A stretch of DNA of 64,000 nucleotides, taken from Achatina immaculata. Taxonomy: Eukaryota > Mollusca > Gastropoda > Stylommatophora > Achatinidae. The stretch lies in assembly GCA_009760885.1 (NCBI GenBank), contig CM019691.1, positions 28,643,314 to 28,707,313 on the forward strand. The letters run 5' to 3'. The first letter of the stretch is position 1. Each line of letters opens with the position of its first letter. The notes beneath the pieces were generated by a model. That model was not told the DNA's origin. It searched no databases and saw only the letters and a program-made list of their open reading frames with translations. This document shows positions 44,582 to 56,365 of the stretch, piece by piece. The position numbers and the translations under genes were made by a program.

Positions 44582-44672
44582 AGAGAGAGATTGATTGATT
44601 GATTGATTGATCTTTATTTCAAAAGGGTTAAGAATTGGGCACGCAGGCCCGTCTGACATTCTGCCCTTAGAG
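44582..44672 (-). mobile_element. CR1-like LINE 3' end, very short
   Basis: Inverted (AATC)n tail, then TCTTTATTTCAAAAGGG, AAGAATTGGGCACGCAGGCC and CGTCTGACATTCTGCC. Ends in a GA run. Confidence 0.85.
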
Positions 44673-44732
44673 AGAGAGAGAGAGAGGGGGGGGGCGGGGG
44701 AAAGAGAAGACAGAGAGAGAGGAGGGGGGAGA

Positions 44733-44905
44733 TAATAAACTTTATTTTCAAATTGTAAAACAGTTTGGCACTCAAGCCCGTCTGATACATTATACGGCTT
44801 TCATTCAGATTACAAACGTTTGGTTTAGCACAGAGAGTAATAAATACACCAAAAACAGGATGAAACAAATTACAATGACGAAACGTTTACATTTTGATCA
44901 GTACC
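44733..44905 (-). mobile_element. CR1-like LINE 3' end, diverged relative
   Basis: ATAAACTTTATTTTCAAATTG then TTTGGCACTCAAGCCCGTCT and ACGAAACGTTTACATTTTGA. Same layout as the neighbour at 44.6 kb but clearly diverged, a separate subfamily or older copy. Confidence 0.65.
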
Positions 44906-44959
44906 TTCAAAAATATGTCAGACATACTTAAATACATGAGATATTATTATTGTGTCACC

Positions 44960-45050
44960 CACACATACGCACACGGTAACGCGCACGCACACACACACGC
45001 ACGCACCACACACACACAACACACACACAACACACTCACACACACAATAT
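44960..45050. repeat. (CA)n-rich block
   Basis: Imperfect CACA/CGCA repeats. Confidence 0.85.
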
Positions 45051-45165
45051 GAAGTGAGAATGGCGCTCAACTTAAAATATGCATGATTATTCTTAAGTCT
45101 TCGAAGCATTTAAAAAATTCGCAGGGAATAAACTACCTAACGGATCATGATTATTCTTATGCCAT

Positions 45166-45168
<3 letters not shown>

Positions 45169-45222
<54 letters not shown>

Positions 45223-45235
45223 TGGGAGAGAAAGA
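45169..45235. repeat. (GA)n microsatellite
   Basis: Long pure GA run. Confidence 0.95.
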
Positions 45236-45309
45236 GAAACTCCTCAAGTGTTTTTAAAAAATAAAACCCTCGCGCAGAGCTCTCGTGGTTTGCCGCTAGG
45301 AGGCAGCAG

Positions 45310-45592
45310 TAGCAAATATGGCGTTAAATAAACGTGAGAAGTCATTTTGTTTTTTGAAATAAGGAAGAACCTCGTCCGTTGTGACTTCGTTGACGATTTC
45401 GAGCGGAGTTCCAGAAGGCAGCACCTGCTTTCAGCAGTATCAAGAAGTTGTATGCGAAATTCCGGGACGAAGGCTGTCTGTGCATAGGTCCTCGGCAGGG
45501 ACGTTCAGGACCAAGCGAAGAAACTGTGAATCGTGTTAGAGAAGCTTACCAGGAAAGCCCCCACGTAGGCTTATTTAAAGAAAAACTTGAAG

Positions 45593-45600
<8 letters not shown>
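45310..45600 (+). mobile_element. mariner M4, N-terminal transposase remnant
   Basis: The frame reads RFRAEFQKAAPAFSSIKKLY, AKFRDEGCLCIGPRQGRSGP, SEETVNRVREAYQESP, the helix-turn-helix part of DUF4817/mariner-type transposases. A stop lies just upstream of RFRAEF. The coding trace ends at a (TC)n run at 45596 and no catalytic domain or TIR was found. Confidence 0.75.
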
Positions 45601-45628
<28 letters not shown>

Positions 45629-45635
45629 CTCTCTT
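45596..45635. repeat. (TC)n microsatellite
   Basis: Pure CT run ending the mariner remnant. Confidence 0.9.
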
Positions 45636-46735
45636 GGTGTAAGAATAATCGTGATCTATTACGTAGTTTATTTTTTGCGAATGTTTGAAATGTTTCACGA
45701 ACTTATAAATAACCCATTATTACTAGAATTACTAATACCACTACGTACCTCATTTTGATTGTTATTCAAATAGGAAAGTACATGCCTTAAGAGGGAATAT
45801 AATCGACTTCAAAAACAGACATAAATTCTCATTACAAACACCAGATTAAGTCTAAATATAGCAGTAGCACTTGATAACAACACGTAACTTCATATTTTTT
45901 TTACATGATATTCGGTGTTACTGCTGGATATTTATTTATATTTTACGAGTGACCCGTCTCGCAGTCAAATGACCCCCGTCAGCACTCTCTCTCTGGAAGA
46001 TGTTAGTTCAGACAGTGTAAGCTACGAGCGAAGAGGAATTTTCCATTTTAACAAAATCCACTTTCCCTTAGTTAAGGCTTTATCGCCGGAAAGACCACGT
46101 GTCGACTTTCTGACTTGTTCATATTTGCTCTACGTCTGTTCATACAAAAGACCAAAGTGGCCTTGAAGATGCCTGTCATACGCACGCACTTCCCATTAAC
46201 TGACGGAAGACTTGCCGAGATTCCACACTCGGAAAAAAGGTCTTCGGATGTTTTTGTCTATTTCCAAACTTTGGATGTTTTGTCTACTTCCAAACAGATG
46301 AGACCTCCGTTTGTCAGCGTGCTAATCCTCAACAGAAACCTTCAGTTTTTTTCCTGTAATGTGAGTATGCTAGTGAATACTCGACTTTTTGTTGTTGTTG
46401 TTATCCGTGACAGGATTGCGTGAACACAGTCAATGTAGGTTTTATTATCGTGTACTTCTGCTCATGTTTCGCCGTTATTGGAACACGATTTATTAGATTA
46501 AGTACGGTAAGTCAATAATTTCGAGGGAGTAATCGTTTTCAAACTGTTGCCATTACTGGTGAAAAGCACTTAACTTGATTTCCCATATTCCATTAAAAAG
46601 AACTCTATAACTAAAGTTATTTAGAATTTTATTTCATTGTTTTGATTTTATTTGGCCACTTTTATCAGAGGCGAATTCGCCACCGTTGTCAGTGTCCGCT
46701 TAGGTTCTTAGGTTGAACTTAGTACAGAAGTGCCC
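45636..46735. other. no gene recognised
   Basis: Unique-looking DNA with frames of 83 and 102 codons at 45915 and 46115 that match nothing I know. Confidence 0.4.
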
Positions 46736-47115
<380 letters not shown>

Positions 47116-47208
47116 CATAAGCTGGTGATCCGAAACTTGCTGGAAAAGTGGTCCCTGGATTTGAAAAAATTGGGAATGGCCGATTAAGGGAACCTTAACA
47201 ATCACCGG

Positions 47209-47213
<5 letters not shown>

Positions 47214-47251
<38 letters not shown>

Positions 47252-47360
47252 ACTAGAAATATATCTTGATCCTCTGAGAGAGAAATGTATCTTAATCCTC
47301 CGAGAGAGAAATGTATCTTGATCCTCCGAGAGAGAAATGTATCTTAATCCTCCGAGGGTA
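47214..47360. repeat. (GA)n followed by 26-bp minisatellite
   Basis: Four units of GAGAGAGAAATGTATCTTGA plus TCCTCC follow the GA run. Confidence 0.85.
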
Positions 47361-47723
47361 CAATGGACAGGAAAAGATAACCAGTCTGGTTAGAATCAGC
47401 GTGGACAGCACAAAATATACAAGCAGAGATCTTTGGGATAGGCTTCAGATGTACCAATGAAATGTACGTATACATGCCTGGTTAGCAAATAGGAGACAAC
47501 GAGCCTTGGCCGATAAAATAAATGAGAACAGTTTAGCCCAGTTAATTCCACAACATTCTGCTACTCTGATAGTAAAATTGCGGTAAAACTGGCAATAGTA
47601 GACGGAAGCGTAGTATGTGGTTATATGAAAACAGGTGGAGAGAGAAGCAGCTAGTTTTTTATTCATTCATTCACTCCCTTCATTTCTTTCTCTCCCTACC
47701 TGCCTTCGTAAAGCTGCGCCATA
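47361..47723. other. no gene recognised
   Basis: No element or coding trace identified. Confidence 0.35.
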
Positions 47724-47731
47724 CTTACATC

Positions 47732-47768
<37 letters not shown>

Positions 47769-47786
47769 CCAGGTGCCGTGCCGTGC
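47724..47786 (-). mobile_element. ultra-short family A LINE end with tail
   Basis: A (CAT)n run of about 36 bases followed by AGGTGCCGTGCCG, the inverted last bases of family A. GCCATAC on both sides may be the target duplication. Confidence 0.6.
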
Positions 47787-48011
47787 CATACATAAACATA
47801 GTAAAATTTTCACCCATAATTCTCTCCGGCTGCTTCAGTCATAACTCTTCTAAAGTTCTAGAGATCCCCCTCCCCCACCCCTCCCCCAAGCCCCACAACC
47901 TCATCCAAATAATGGGGAAGTATAGATGAGGAGAATAAGCAGACTAAACCAGTGATAGAGCTAGGACTTCTTGAAACCGGTACAACCGCGCCTTTCTTTC
48001 ACCTTACATCA

Positions 48012-48345
48012 GTCAATCAGTCAGTCAGTCAGTCATTTGCATGTCCCTTGAGGAACTTTGCCTCACTAACAGCTCTCCTGTAGGCCTTTCGGTTGTAACC
48101 ACCCACTTGCAGATTATCAACGATGTTTTGCAGCCATCTTCGCCTTGGTCTTCCTCTCTTTCTTTTTCCCATTATGTATCCTTCCAAGACGGTCTTCTCT
48201 AAATTATCATGACGTTTAATGTGTCCAAAATATTTCAGTTTTCTCTCTTTAATCCTCTTTACTAGCCAGCCTTCTTCAATATTAAGTTCTTGTAGTATGG
48301 ATATATTTGGGTTTTTTGTGTGCCTATGATATTTGAAGTACTTTT
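48012..48345 (-). mobile_element. family B LINE 3' end
   Basis: Inverted tail (CAGT)n, then CATTTGCATGTCCCTTGAGG and the complement of YIMGKRKRG and KYFGHIKR codons. Internal deletion of about 25 bp relative to other copies (MDASAAGH region). Confidence 0.85.
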
Positions 48346-48929
48346 CGAAATATCAGGTTTTCCTCAGTACACCAGGCCGTACTTTACACTTCTCTAAATG
48401 TAAAATTAAACACTTTACAAACAACACCGAATAGTAAATGTTCGTGTGAAAGTGCCTTTTCTTCTTATTTGAGGCAAGATTTTATCTTTACAAAACGCTC
48501 ACATACTAAACCAAAATCAGAACTATGCAAATTCTGCATCATCATCATCATCATCCGTCTGGCCGGATTATCTTCCAAACTGATTTCGCTGGTTGCTTTT
48601 GACTAGTTTTTTTTTCTTTCAAAACAATATAAATCAGTTACAGTAACCGACGACCTTCTAAAGTTTCGGTTTTTTTCTCTTCTTTAATCGGTAATTTACC
48701 GGCAATTGTAGGTTAACGCGATCGCTGGGCTGAAGAGATAACTACGAAACAAAGTGGGGAAAAAATGGAGTGAGCTAGTTTTAGGTTGAAGGATAATTTA
48801 TAAATAGAACGTCAGAAATCGCTTATCACGAAAATAAAGCAAAGGAAAGAAAGAAGGAAAACGTTAAGGGAAAGTCAGAAAGAAAAAGAAACTTTCTTTG
48901 AAAGTAAAACTGAATTATTACTCGTGGAG
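48346..48929. other. spacer between inverted LINE copies
   Basis: Holds a (CAT)n run at 48536-48556. No gene recognised. Confidence 0.45.
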
Positions 48930-49300
48930 AGAAAGAAATGCATTTGAATGTATATGCTACAGAAGAGTTCTTCAGATATCATGGATACATAAAAGAACAA
49001 ATATATCCATGCTACAAGAACTTAATATTGGAGAAGGTTGGCTAGTAAAGAGAATTAAACAAAGAAAACTTAAATATTTTGGACACATTAAACGTCTTGA
49101 TAATCTAGAGAAGACCGTCTTGGAAAGATACATAATGGGAAAAAGAAATAGAAGAAGACCAAGGCGAAGATGGCTGCAAGACATCATTGATGATCTGCAA
49201 ATGGATGCATCAGCAGCAGGCCATCTTGCTCACAACCAAGAGGCATACAGGAGAGCTGTTATGGAGGCAAAGTTCAGCAAGGGACATGTAAATGAGTGAA
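48930..49300 (+). mobile_element. family B LINE 3' end, open frame
   Basis: The frame reads [83 protein letters not shown] and FSKGHVNE-stop, without internal stops. Forms an inverted pair with 48012-48345. Confidence 0.88.
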
Positions 49301-49498
49301 TGGAAAGAAATGCAGGACAGATTATTTCAATAGTTTCCCTTCCTTTCTTGTTTGTAATATTCCCCATTATTTGAAAACCTGGCAACTATCTTCGACAACT
49401 TCTTAGTCAACTTATTTTGAATCTATAACACAACTGAGATATTTCGTTCTTTCAACGTTAATTATCATGTACTTTCATAGGAATGCAATGAGGAACAG

Positions 49499-49695
49499 GC
49501 AAAAACAGAGGGAAAAATATTTGGGGGAAAGCCGAGAGAAATGATATTAGATAGTCTGAAGAGATAGAGGAGATACAGGAGAGGAGATAGAGGAGAGGAC
49601 ACCACCAGCTGAACTGAAGCCCAGCATGAAGGATCGGGTACTGTGGAGAAACATGATAGTCAGCATCAGTCAGAATGGCATCTGATGATAATGAA
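49499..49695 (+). mobile_element. family A LINE 3' end
   Basis: KPREMILDSLKR (with an early stop), then in shifted frames the MKDRVLW.. and ..SQNGI region, ending ATCTGATGATAATGAAT. The codons match GKPREMILDSLTGW of the 35.5-kb copy. Confidence 0.75.
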
Positions 49696-49721
49696 TCTAG
49701 AAATTTGTCCTAATAAGAACT

Positions 49722-49992
<271 letters not shown>

Positions 49993-50634
49993 GCTTAACA
50001 AAACCTTGAGCGCAGACAGCAGAAGTAGAAATATCAGAGTTCACCTTCCAGCACCCAGCACCACTAAATATACCAATAAGCACTAAGATGCACCAATGCT
50101 CAAAGTATCTATCGGACATGGAACGCATTAGACATGCACTATCAACCACCCATGCCCCATCATTACAGCCTCTTCAATGCTGGTTCTAGCCGATGAAAAT
50201 ATGTTCCGGTATCAGTGCATTACCATAACAAACAATACTTTCCGTATGAAAAAAACCCATAACAGATAACATCTGATTTTATAACAGGAAACTTTTTTAC
50301 AGCTGACTGAAGCTCAGTTACGAAACAGTGGCTTTAGGTGCAGTGGACTTTTTTTTTCCATCAGTGGTTTTCAAAGTTAAATGTCACACAAGCACAAAAA
50401 GATCTATAGTTTGTTCTGCTATGTACTGTTGTTGAAACAGAATCTCTATATGTCACATGCTATTTCTGTTCTTATGTGTGAGCTTTTATGAAGATGGATA
50501 CAAATTACGAATGTTCTGGGGTTTCTTTTCTTTTTTTTTTTTTTTCTTTCTTTTCTTTTTTGTGTGGATATTTTTAGGAAATTATTGTCATCGTTATTGT
50601 GTTCAATTTAACTAACCGAGGTATTGAATGTTTG
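49993..50634. other. no gene recognised
   Basis: T runs near 50348 and 50530-50545. No coding trace. Confidence 0.4.
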
Positions 50635-51480
50635 TTTTAATAATATGATATATCTGATATGTTTTAATAACGCGATATCATCTCTGATATGTTTTAATAA
50701 TACCACATCTCTGATATGTTTTAATAATGCGATATCTCTAATATGTTTTAATAGTAACAACACATCTCTGATATGTTTTAATAACGCGAAATCATCTCTG
50801 ATATGTTTTAATAACGCGATATCATCTCTGATATGTTTTAATAATACCACATCTCTGATATGTTTTAATAACGCGATATCATCTCTGATATGTTTTAATA
50901 ATACTACATCTTTGATATGTTTTAATAACGCGATATCATCTCTGATATGTTTTAATAACGCGATATCTCTAATATGTTTTAATAATAACAACACATCTCT
51001 GATATGTTTTAATAACGCGATATCATCTCTGATATGTTTTAATAACGCGATATCTCTAATATGTTTTAATAATAACAATACATCTCTGATATGTTTTAAT
51101 AATACCACATCTCTAATATGTTTTAATAATACCACATATCTAATATGTTTTAATAATAACAACACATCTCTAATATGTTTTAATAATACCACATCTCTGA
51201 TATGTTTTAATAATACCACATCTCTGATATGTTTTAGTAACGCGATATCTCTAATATGTTTTAATAATGCGATACCTCTAATATGTTTTAATAATAACAA
51301 CACATCTCTGATATGTTTTAATAATGCCACACGTATGATGTGTTTGAATAATATCATATCTGATATGTTTGAATAATATCACATCTCTGATATGTTTTAA
51401 TAATACCACATCTCTGATATGTTTTAATAATACCACATCTCTGATATGTTTTATTAATACCACATCTCTGATATGTTTTC
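50635..51480. repeat. 24/27/30-bp minisatellite, about 30 units
   Basis: All units contain TATGTTTTAATAA followed by one of a few endings (ACGCGATATC, TACCACATCTC, TAACAACACATC). Every unit length is a multiple of three over about 700 bp. A plus frame (LICFNNAIS repeats, 50624-51376) and a minus frame (LLKHIRDVV repeats, 50608-51357) are therefore both open for about 250 codons. Confidence 0.92.
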
Positions 51481-51825
51481 AATTCGGCAAAGGTTGACAA
51501 GCAGTTTGGTAAGTTCTGCTCAATCATGAAGATGACCCTCTCGCATGTTTTAACTGCACTGCACTCTGTGAGAAATGTAATGCCTGTATGACATACAGAC
51601 ATGTGTTACTAAATTGACACATTGTGTCAAATTCCAATCGGTTCAAACCACACTTCTCACAAGACAGTTATCTCCACATGTTCTTGTCTGTACAAGTTAC
51701 CACTGCAAATACAGATCGCTAAGCCTAATAAACAGCCCCTCCCCCTTTTTTCGCCTATTCTACCTAATATGATGTCTAATCTTTGTTTTTCAAAAGTTTT
51801 AAAATAAAATATATTAGATATTCCT
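51481..51825. other. no gene recognised
   Basis: Unassigned interval between the array and the LINE end. Confidence 0.35.
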
Positions 51826-52045
51826 TTTATCATGATAATCTAGAGAATATCGTCTTGGAAGGGCACATAATGGGAAGAAGAAAGAGAGGAAGACCAAGGC
51901 GAATATGGCTGCAAGACATCGTTGATAATCTGCAAATGGATGCATCAGCAGCAAGACATCTTGCTTACAACTGAGAGGCCTACAGGAGATCTGTTAGAGA
52001 GGCAAATTTCCGCAAGGGACATGCAAATGACTGATTGAGTGAGAT
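51826..52045 (+). mobile_element. family B LINE 3' end
   Basis: [46 protein letters not shown]-stop, EAYRRSVREANFRKGHAND. One internal stop. Ends ACTGATTGAGTG. Confidence 0.85.
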
Positions 52046-52354
52046 ATCCATTCTTCCTGGTTCTGTCTGGAAGAACTGGGCGTATCACCGGTGACACGTT
52101 TTCCTCAGGTTGAAAACCACTGCTCTGAACAAATTCAGACCTTTTAGGTTTACCTGACTCTTGGGAAATAAACACTTAGTTCGACTGTTTAGAGCTTTTG
52201 CACAAAATGTAAGGTTCAAAAGGGGGTAAGATAATTGCGAAAAATGTCAAAATGCGTTTGGAAAGTTCAGGTTATTGGAACATATTGGGTACCTTTGTAT
52301 AGATAATGTTCGCCAGCGTACTAGTTCCCGTATATCCATTTAATTATTGCCCAT

Positions 52355-52720
52355 TCAGAGTTCTTCTGTACAAATTTCTTTCTGTAAGTAGCGAGCTAGC
52401 TCTTGTGTACTGGTTTCTTTCCATAAGTACAGTGCATTCGTTCTTCTGTACCAATTTCTTTCTATAAGCAGTGAGTTAGCTCGTGTGCACCAATTTCTTT
52501 CTATGATCAGCGAGTTAGCTCGCGTGTACCAATTTCTTTCTATAAGCAATGAGTTAGCTCGTGTGCACCAATTTCTTTCTATGATCAGCGAGTTAGCTCG
52601 TGTGTACCAATTTCTTTCTACAAGCAGTGAGTTAGCTTTTGTGTACCGGTGTCATTCTAAAAGAAGAGTTAATTCTTGTGTACCAATTTACTTTCTGGGA
52701 GCATAGATTTGGTTCATGTG
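52355..52720. repeat. 39-bp minisatellite, about 8 units
   Basis: Unit AGTTAGCTCGTGTG(C/T)ACC, AATTTCTTTCTA and a TGATCAGCG or TAAGCAGTG end. The central units are exactly 13 codons, so both strands show open repeat frames. The outer units are more diverged. Confidence 0.88.
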
Positions 52721-53119
52721 TATCTGTTTATTTCTAGATGTAGGGAGTTATTCTGTTTTCTGTTTTTCTTGTACGTGCATCCAGTTGAACACAGAATGTC
52801 TATACAGTTTTGCTTTTCTTATTTGTGTGTTAGTTTCCTTGTAGGACATCATGGAGGCAACTGCTTGGTAAATTAAACATTACTGCGTAATTAATATGTT
52901 ATACCTTTTCTAGAAAATTTTATTGAGCCTCCCTGTCACTGGTGTGTTTGTGTGTGTGTGTGGGGGGGGAGGGGTATGTGTTTTTTTGGGGGGGGAGGGA
53001 GGTGATGGAGTGGGAAGAAGGGGTGTCGGGGAAGGGAAGTAAGGCTTTTGTCTTCCTTTCACATCAGAATTGAGAAATGGGAGAATCCCGTAGTCGACTA
53101 AGAAAGTGTTTTTGTTCTG
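52721..53119. other. no gene recognised
   Basis: (GT)n and G runs at 52945-53005. No coding trace. Confidence 0.4.
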
Positions 53120-53650
<531 letters not shown>

Positions 53651-53694
53651 CACACAAGTATATATACACAGTGTCACTTTACATATTTTGACAT

Positions 53695-53815
53695 TTTTTA
53701 CATACCAGTCAGTTATTTGCATGTCTCTTGCGGAACTTTGCCTCCCTAACAGCTCTCCTGTAGGTCTTTCGGTTGTAAGCAAGATGCCCTGCTGCTGATG
53801 CATCCATTTGCAGAA
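53695..53815 (-). mobile_element. 121-bp family B LINE insertion with 10-bp TSD
   Basis: ATTTTGACAT at 53685-53694 and again at 53816-53825 flank the last ~110 bases of family B (inverted TTTGCATGTCTCTTGCGG ... CATCCATTTGCAG). Confidence 0.85.
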
Positions 53816-53969
53816 ATTTTGACATACACTTGTATGTGGAGCGAAAATGAATAACAGGAAAATAAGAAATTAACAATAATGAAAAATATAGACCCCGTAA
53901 ACATTATATTATTCGTGAAAGAGAACTCGTTCGGTTGCTTGTTCTTTTTCTTTCTTTCTTTCTTTTTGC

Positions 53970-54009
53970 ATGTCTGTCTCCCTGTCTGTCTGTCTGTCTG
54001 TCTGTCTGC

Positions 54010-54052
<43 letters not shown>

Positions 54053-54055
54053 GCA
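53970..54055. repeat. (TGTC)n-(TC)n array
   Basis: Simple repeat, preceded by a CTTT-rich stretch. Confidence 0.92.
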
Positions 54056-54200
54056 CACAAAAGTATTTAATTTACAGTATCTCTGATAACTGTGCAGAGG
54101 AAAGAGACGAAAATGAAGAAAATAATGATCAAATAGATGCAAGTCTGAACTCATTCAAGATCCCTCCCCCCCCCTCTCTCTCTCTCATATTCTCCCCCAG

Positions 54201-54440
54201 TCTGCCATTCGTCTGGTCTTCGTGTCACAACATCGATTCTCGGGCTCACAGAAGTCACCTCCACCTGACAACATAGGCAACCCCGCCCGCGACAGTTGCC
54301 GAATCCCCCACACGGCCTTGTCTAATTTGTGTGACAAGTCCCTGGGACTTCAAGCTCAGCAACACCTCACCTGTTTCCTTCATTTTGGCATCGACTTAAC
54401 AGCAAAAGGGAATTCTTACACTAGTTTGGGTTTCTTTTAG
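54201..54440 (+). other. weak candidate exon
   Basis: A long pyrimidine tract ends CTCCCCCAG at 54200, a good 3' splice-acceptor pattern. It is followed by an open frame (SAIRLVFVSQHRFSGSQ ...) to a stop at 54438. A donor-like ACC/GTAAGT lies at 54650. The peptide matches no family I know and the tract may simply be low-complexity DNA. Confidence 0.2.
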
Positions 54441-55010
54441 CGAATACATCATCAACTTGTTTCTTGGACTTAAACGACAATGTTGCTTGGAGAAAGCACA
54501 AATAGATGACGAGAGGCAAGGGGGGTTTGGTATAATGAACGATCATGCGCACGCCGTAGCTATTTCTTGGGACAAAACTAACACTCCACCATCCAGGAAC
54601 AAAACAAGTGTTCTCTGTATCCGGTTGATGTATTCTTGGATGAGATACCGTAAGTATTTTAAAATTCACACGGTAATGATACTCTGAATTTATCTCTTGG
54701 TTAGAGTGCGTTGTGAATATGCTAAATATTAATGAAGTGCTTGCACATCTCATAATTGCGAAACATCGGTCAATACAGAAGATACAGACGGTCAAAGAAA
54801 TCTGAAAAAAAAAATCATTTGGTTTATATTCAACATCGGCAACAGATCTTACTGATCATTCGTCTTCAAGACATTTGCTCATTTTTTCTCTGTAGAAATT
54901 TGCTGAAGGAAACATCCAATGCTATTTATTTATGAATTTATTTGTTATTAGACTCCTTGGTTCCTTAATTTTTTTTAAAACTTCATTTCTTATGTTTAGT
55001 TATCTACATC
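54441..55010. other. no gene recognised
   Basis: Opposite-strand frames at 54421-54795 are unrecognised. AT-rich to the right. Confidence 0.35.
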
Positions 55011-55221
55011 CACGTTTCTTAACTTGGGGGGTCGATGGATCCCTTGAAGGTCCACGGAAGGACTTGAGGGAGTCCACCGACCAGCAAATTGATTAACTCT
55101 GCTAAAAAAAATATGAGTACCATCTGAGTTATGTTTATAGCCTTTGCTTTTAATGAGGGGTCTACAAATGTCCTCCGCCTGGAAAACGAGGTCCAGGGAA
55201 AAAAAATGTTAAGAACCGCTG
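55011..55221. mobile_element. hAT-like MITE, degenerate
   Basis: Left CACGTTTCTTAACTTGGGG and right, inverted, CAGCGGTTCTTAACATTTT. Interior has GGTCGATGGATCCCTTGAAG and GTCCACGGAAGG typical of such MITEs. No matching target duplication. Confidence 0.6.
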
Positions 55222-55267
55222 ATTTTCATCTTGTTCAAGTTAGGACTCAGATTTAATAACGTAGGGC

Positions 55268-55562
55268 AGGAAGTGAAGGAGTAGAAATCACTAAAGATAA
55301 TCCTCTCATTAGATGCCTTAGAGGCACATAGGGATATGATGTTAGTGCCCATATTTTCCTTGATCTGTCAGCGCACTAGAGGGTGATATGGTCAGTATCA
55401 CGCCTGGCCGCCTTTCCTTCCCCATCTTCAGAAGAAGTCAGGTACCCATTTCTACAGCTGGGTGTCTGGGGGGGGGGGCGTGTGTGCCTCCGGCCGGATT
55501 CGAACCCCCCGGCATTCGCCATGAGAGGCCAGTGCACTAACCACTTCGCCACTCAGACACCC
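55268..55562 (-). mobile_element. tRNA-derived SINE (family S2), uninterrupted
   Basis: Minus-strand head GAGTGGCGAAGTGGTTAGTG (A box) and GGGGTTCGAATCCGG (B box). The body contains CAGCTGTAGAAATGGGTACC and a 3' part GGGCACTAACATCATATCCC. Serves as the reference for the split copy at 32.3-33.5 kb. Confidence 0.82.
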
Positions 55563-55584
55563 AGAAATTACTAATACACACATA

Positions 55585-55632
55585 CATATCATATCATATC
55601 GTATATATCATATCATATCATATCATATCAGG
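55585..55632. repeat. (CATAT)n array
   Basis: Pentanucleotide ATCAT repeats. Confidence 0.9.
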
Positions 55633-55639
55633 GTATAAA

Positions 55640-55830
55640 GGCTCGGTCTATTAATCCGGTGGTACTGGGTTCAAGTCTCAGTAATGGAAGTTTCCATACC
55701 CCTACTGCCACACCAAAAAAAAAAAGGCCCCGGAGTCGACCTGACCTCCGGAGAAATTCGGGAAGGTAAACGGCGGTTAGGCCTGACACCTGACACTATT
55801 ACACGGCTACAGCCAGGCAATGTAGCACAT
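55640..55830 (+). mobile_element. possible tRNA-like repeat
   Basis: GGTGGTACTGGGTTCAAGTC has a B-box-like core and is followed by an A run and GGAGTCGACCTGACCTCCGG, a repeat-like body. A box not convincing. Confidence 0.35.
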
Positions 55831-56139
55831 AACACATCTCATGCTAAGAACTGAAGAAAATACGAGGAAGAGGTCTCCAACGAAAAGATGGCGGGAAAAA
55901 ATCACAGAAACCCCAAATATCCCATTTTATGAACAAATCGCCCGAGCCCTATCAAAAGCCTGTCTCTTCAACGCTGATAGGTGCACGAGGAAAGAGACAG
56001 GACAAGATCAGAAGAGCACATAAATATTTAAAGAGTTAGACAGGCGAAAAGAGAGGCAGAGGAAAGCCAAGAGAGAAGATAAAATACTTTCTGGAGCAGT
56101 GGATAATAAAAAGAAAACAAGTCAACAGCAGAGTTTCTA

Positions 56140-56365
56140 GAAAGCGTAACAGAAGGAATAAAAGTAACAGAAGGAAGAAAAGTAACAGAAGGAAAAGAAG
56201 TGACAGAAGGAAAGAAGTAACAGAAGGAATAAAATTAGCAGAAAGAAGAAAGTAACAAAAGGAATAAAAGTAACAGAAGGAATAAAAGTAACAGAAGGAA
56301 TACAAGTAACAGAAGGAAGAAAAGTAACAGAAGGAATACAAGTAACAGAAGGAAGAGAAGTCTGT
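56140..56365. repeat. 16-18 bp minisatellite, about 13 units
   Basis: Units of AAGTAACAGAAGGAATAA and shorter variants. Confidence 0.9.

Noticed and set aside
45915..46423. Two overlapping frames of 83 and 102 codons
   Set aside because: No family recognised and no exon signals. Left as unassigned DNA.
55480..55562. Functional tRNA genes at the A/B-box sequences (12.0, 19.1, 21.5, 34.1, 37.0, 43.5 and 55.5 kb)
   Set aside because: The boxes are followed by shared SINE bodies, several B boxes are mutated, and I could not fold a complete cloverleaf.
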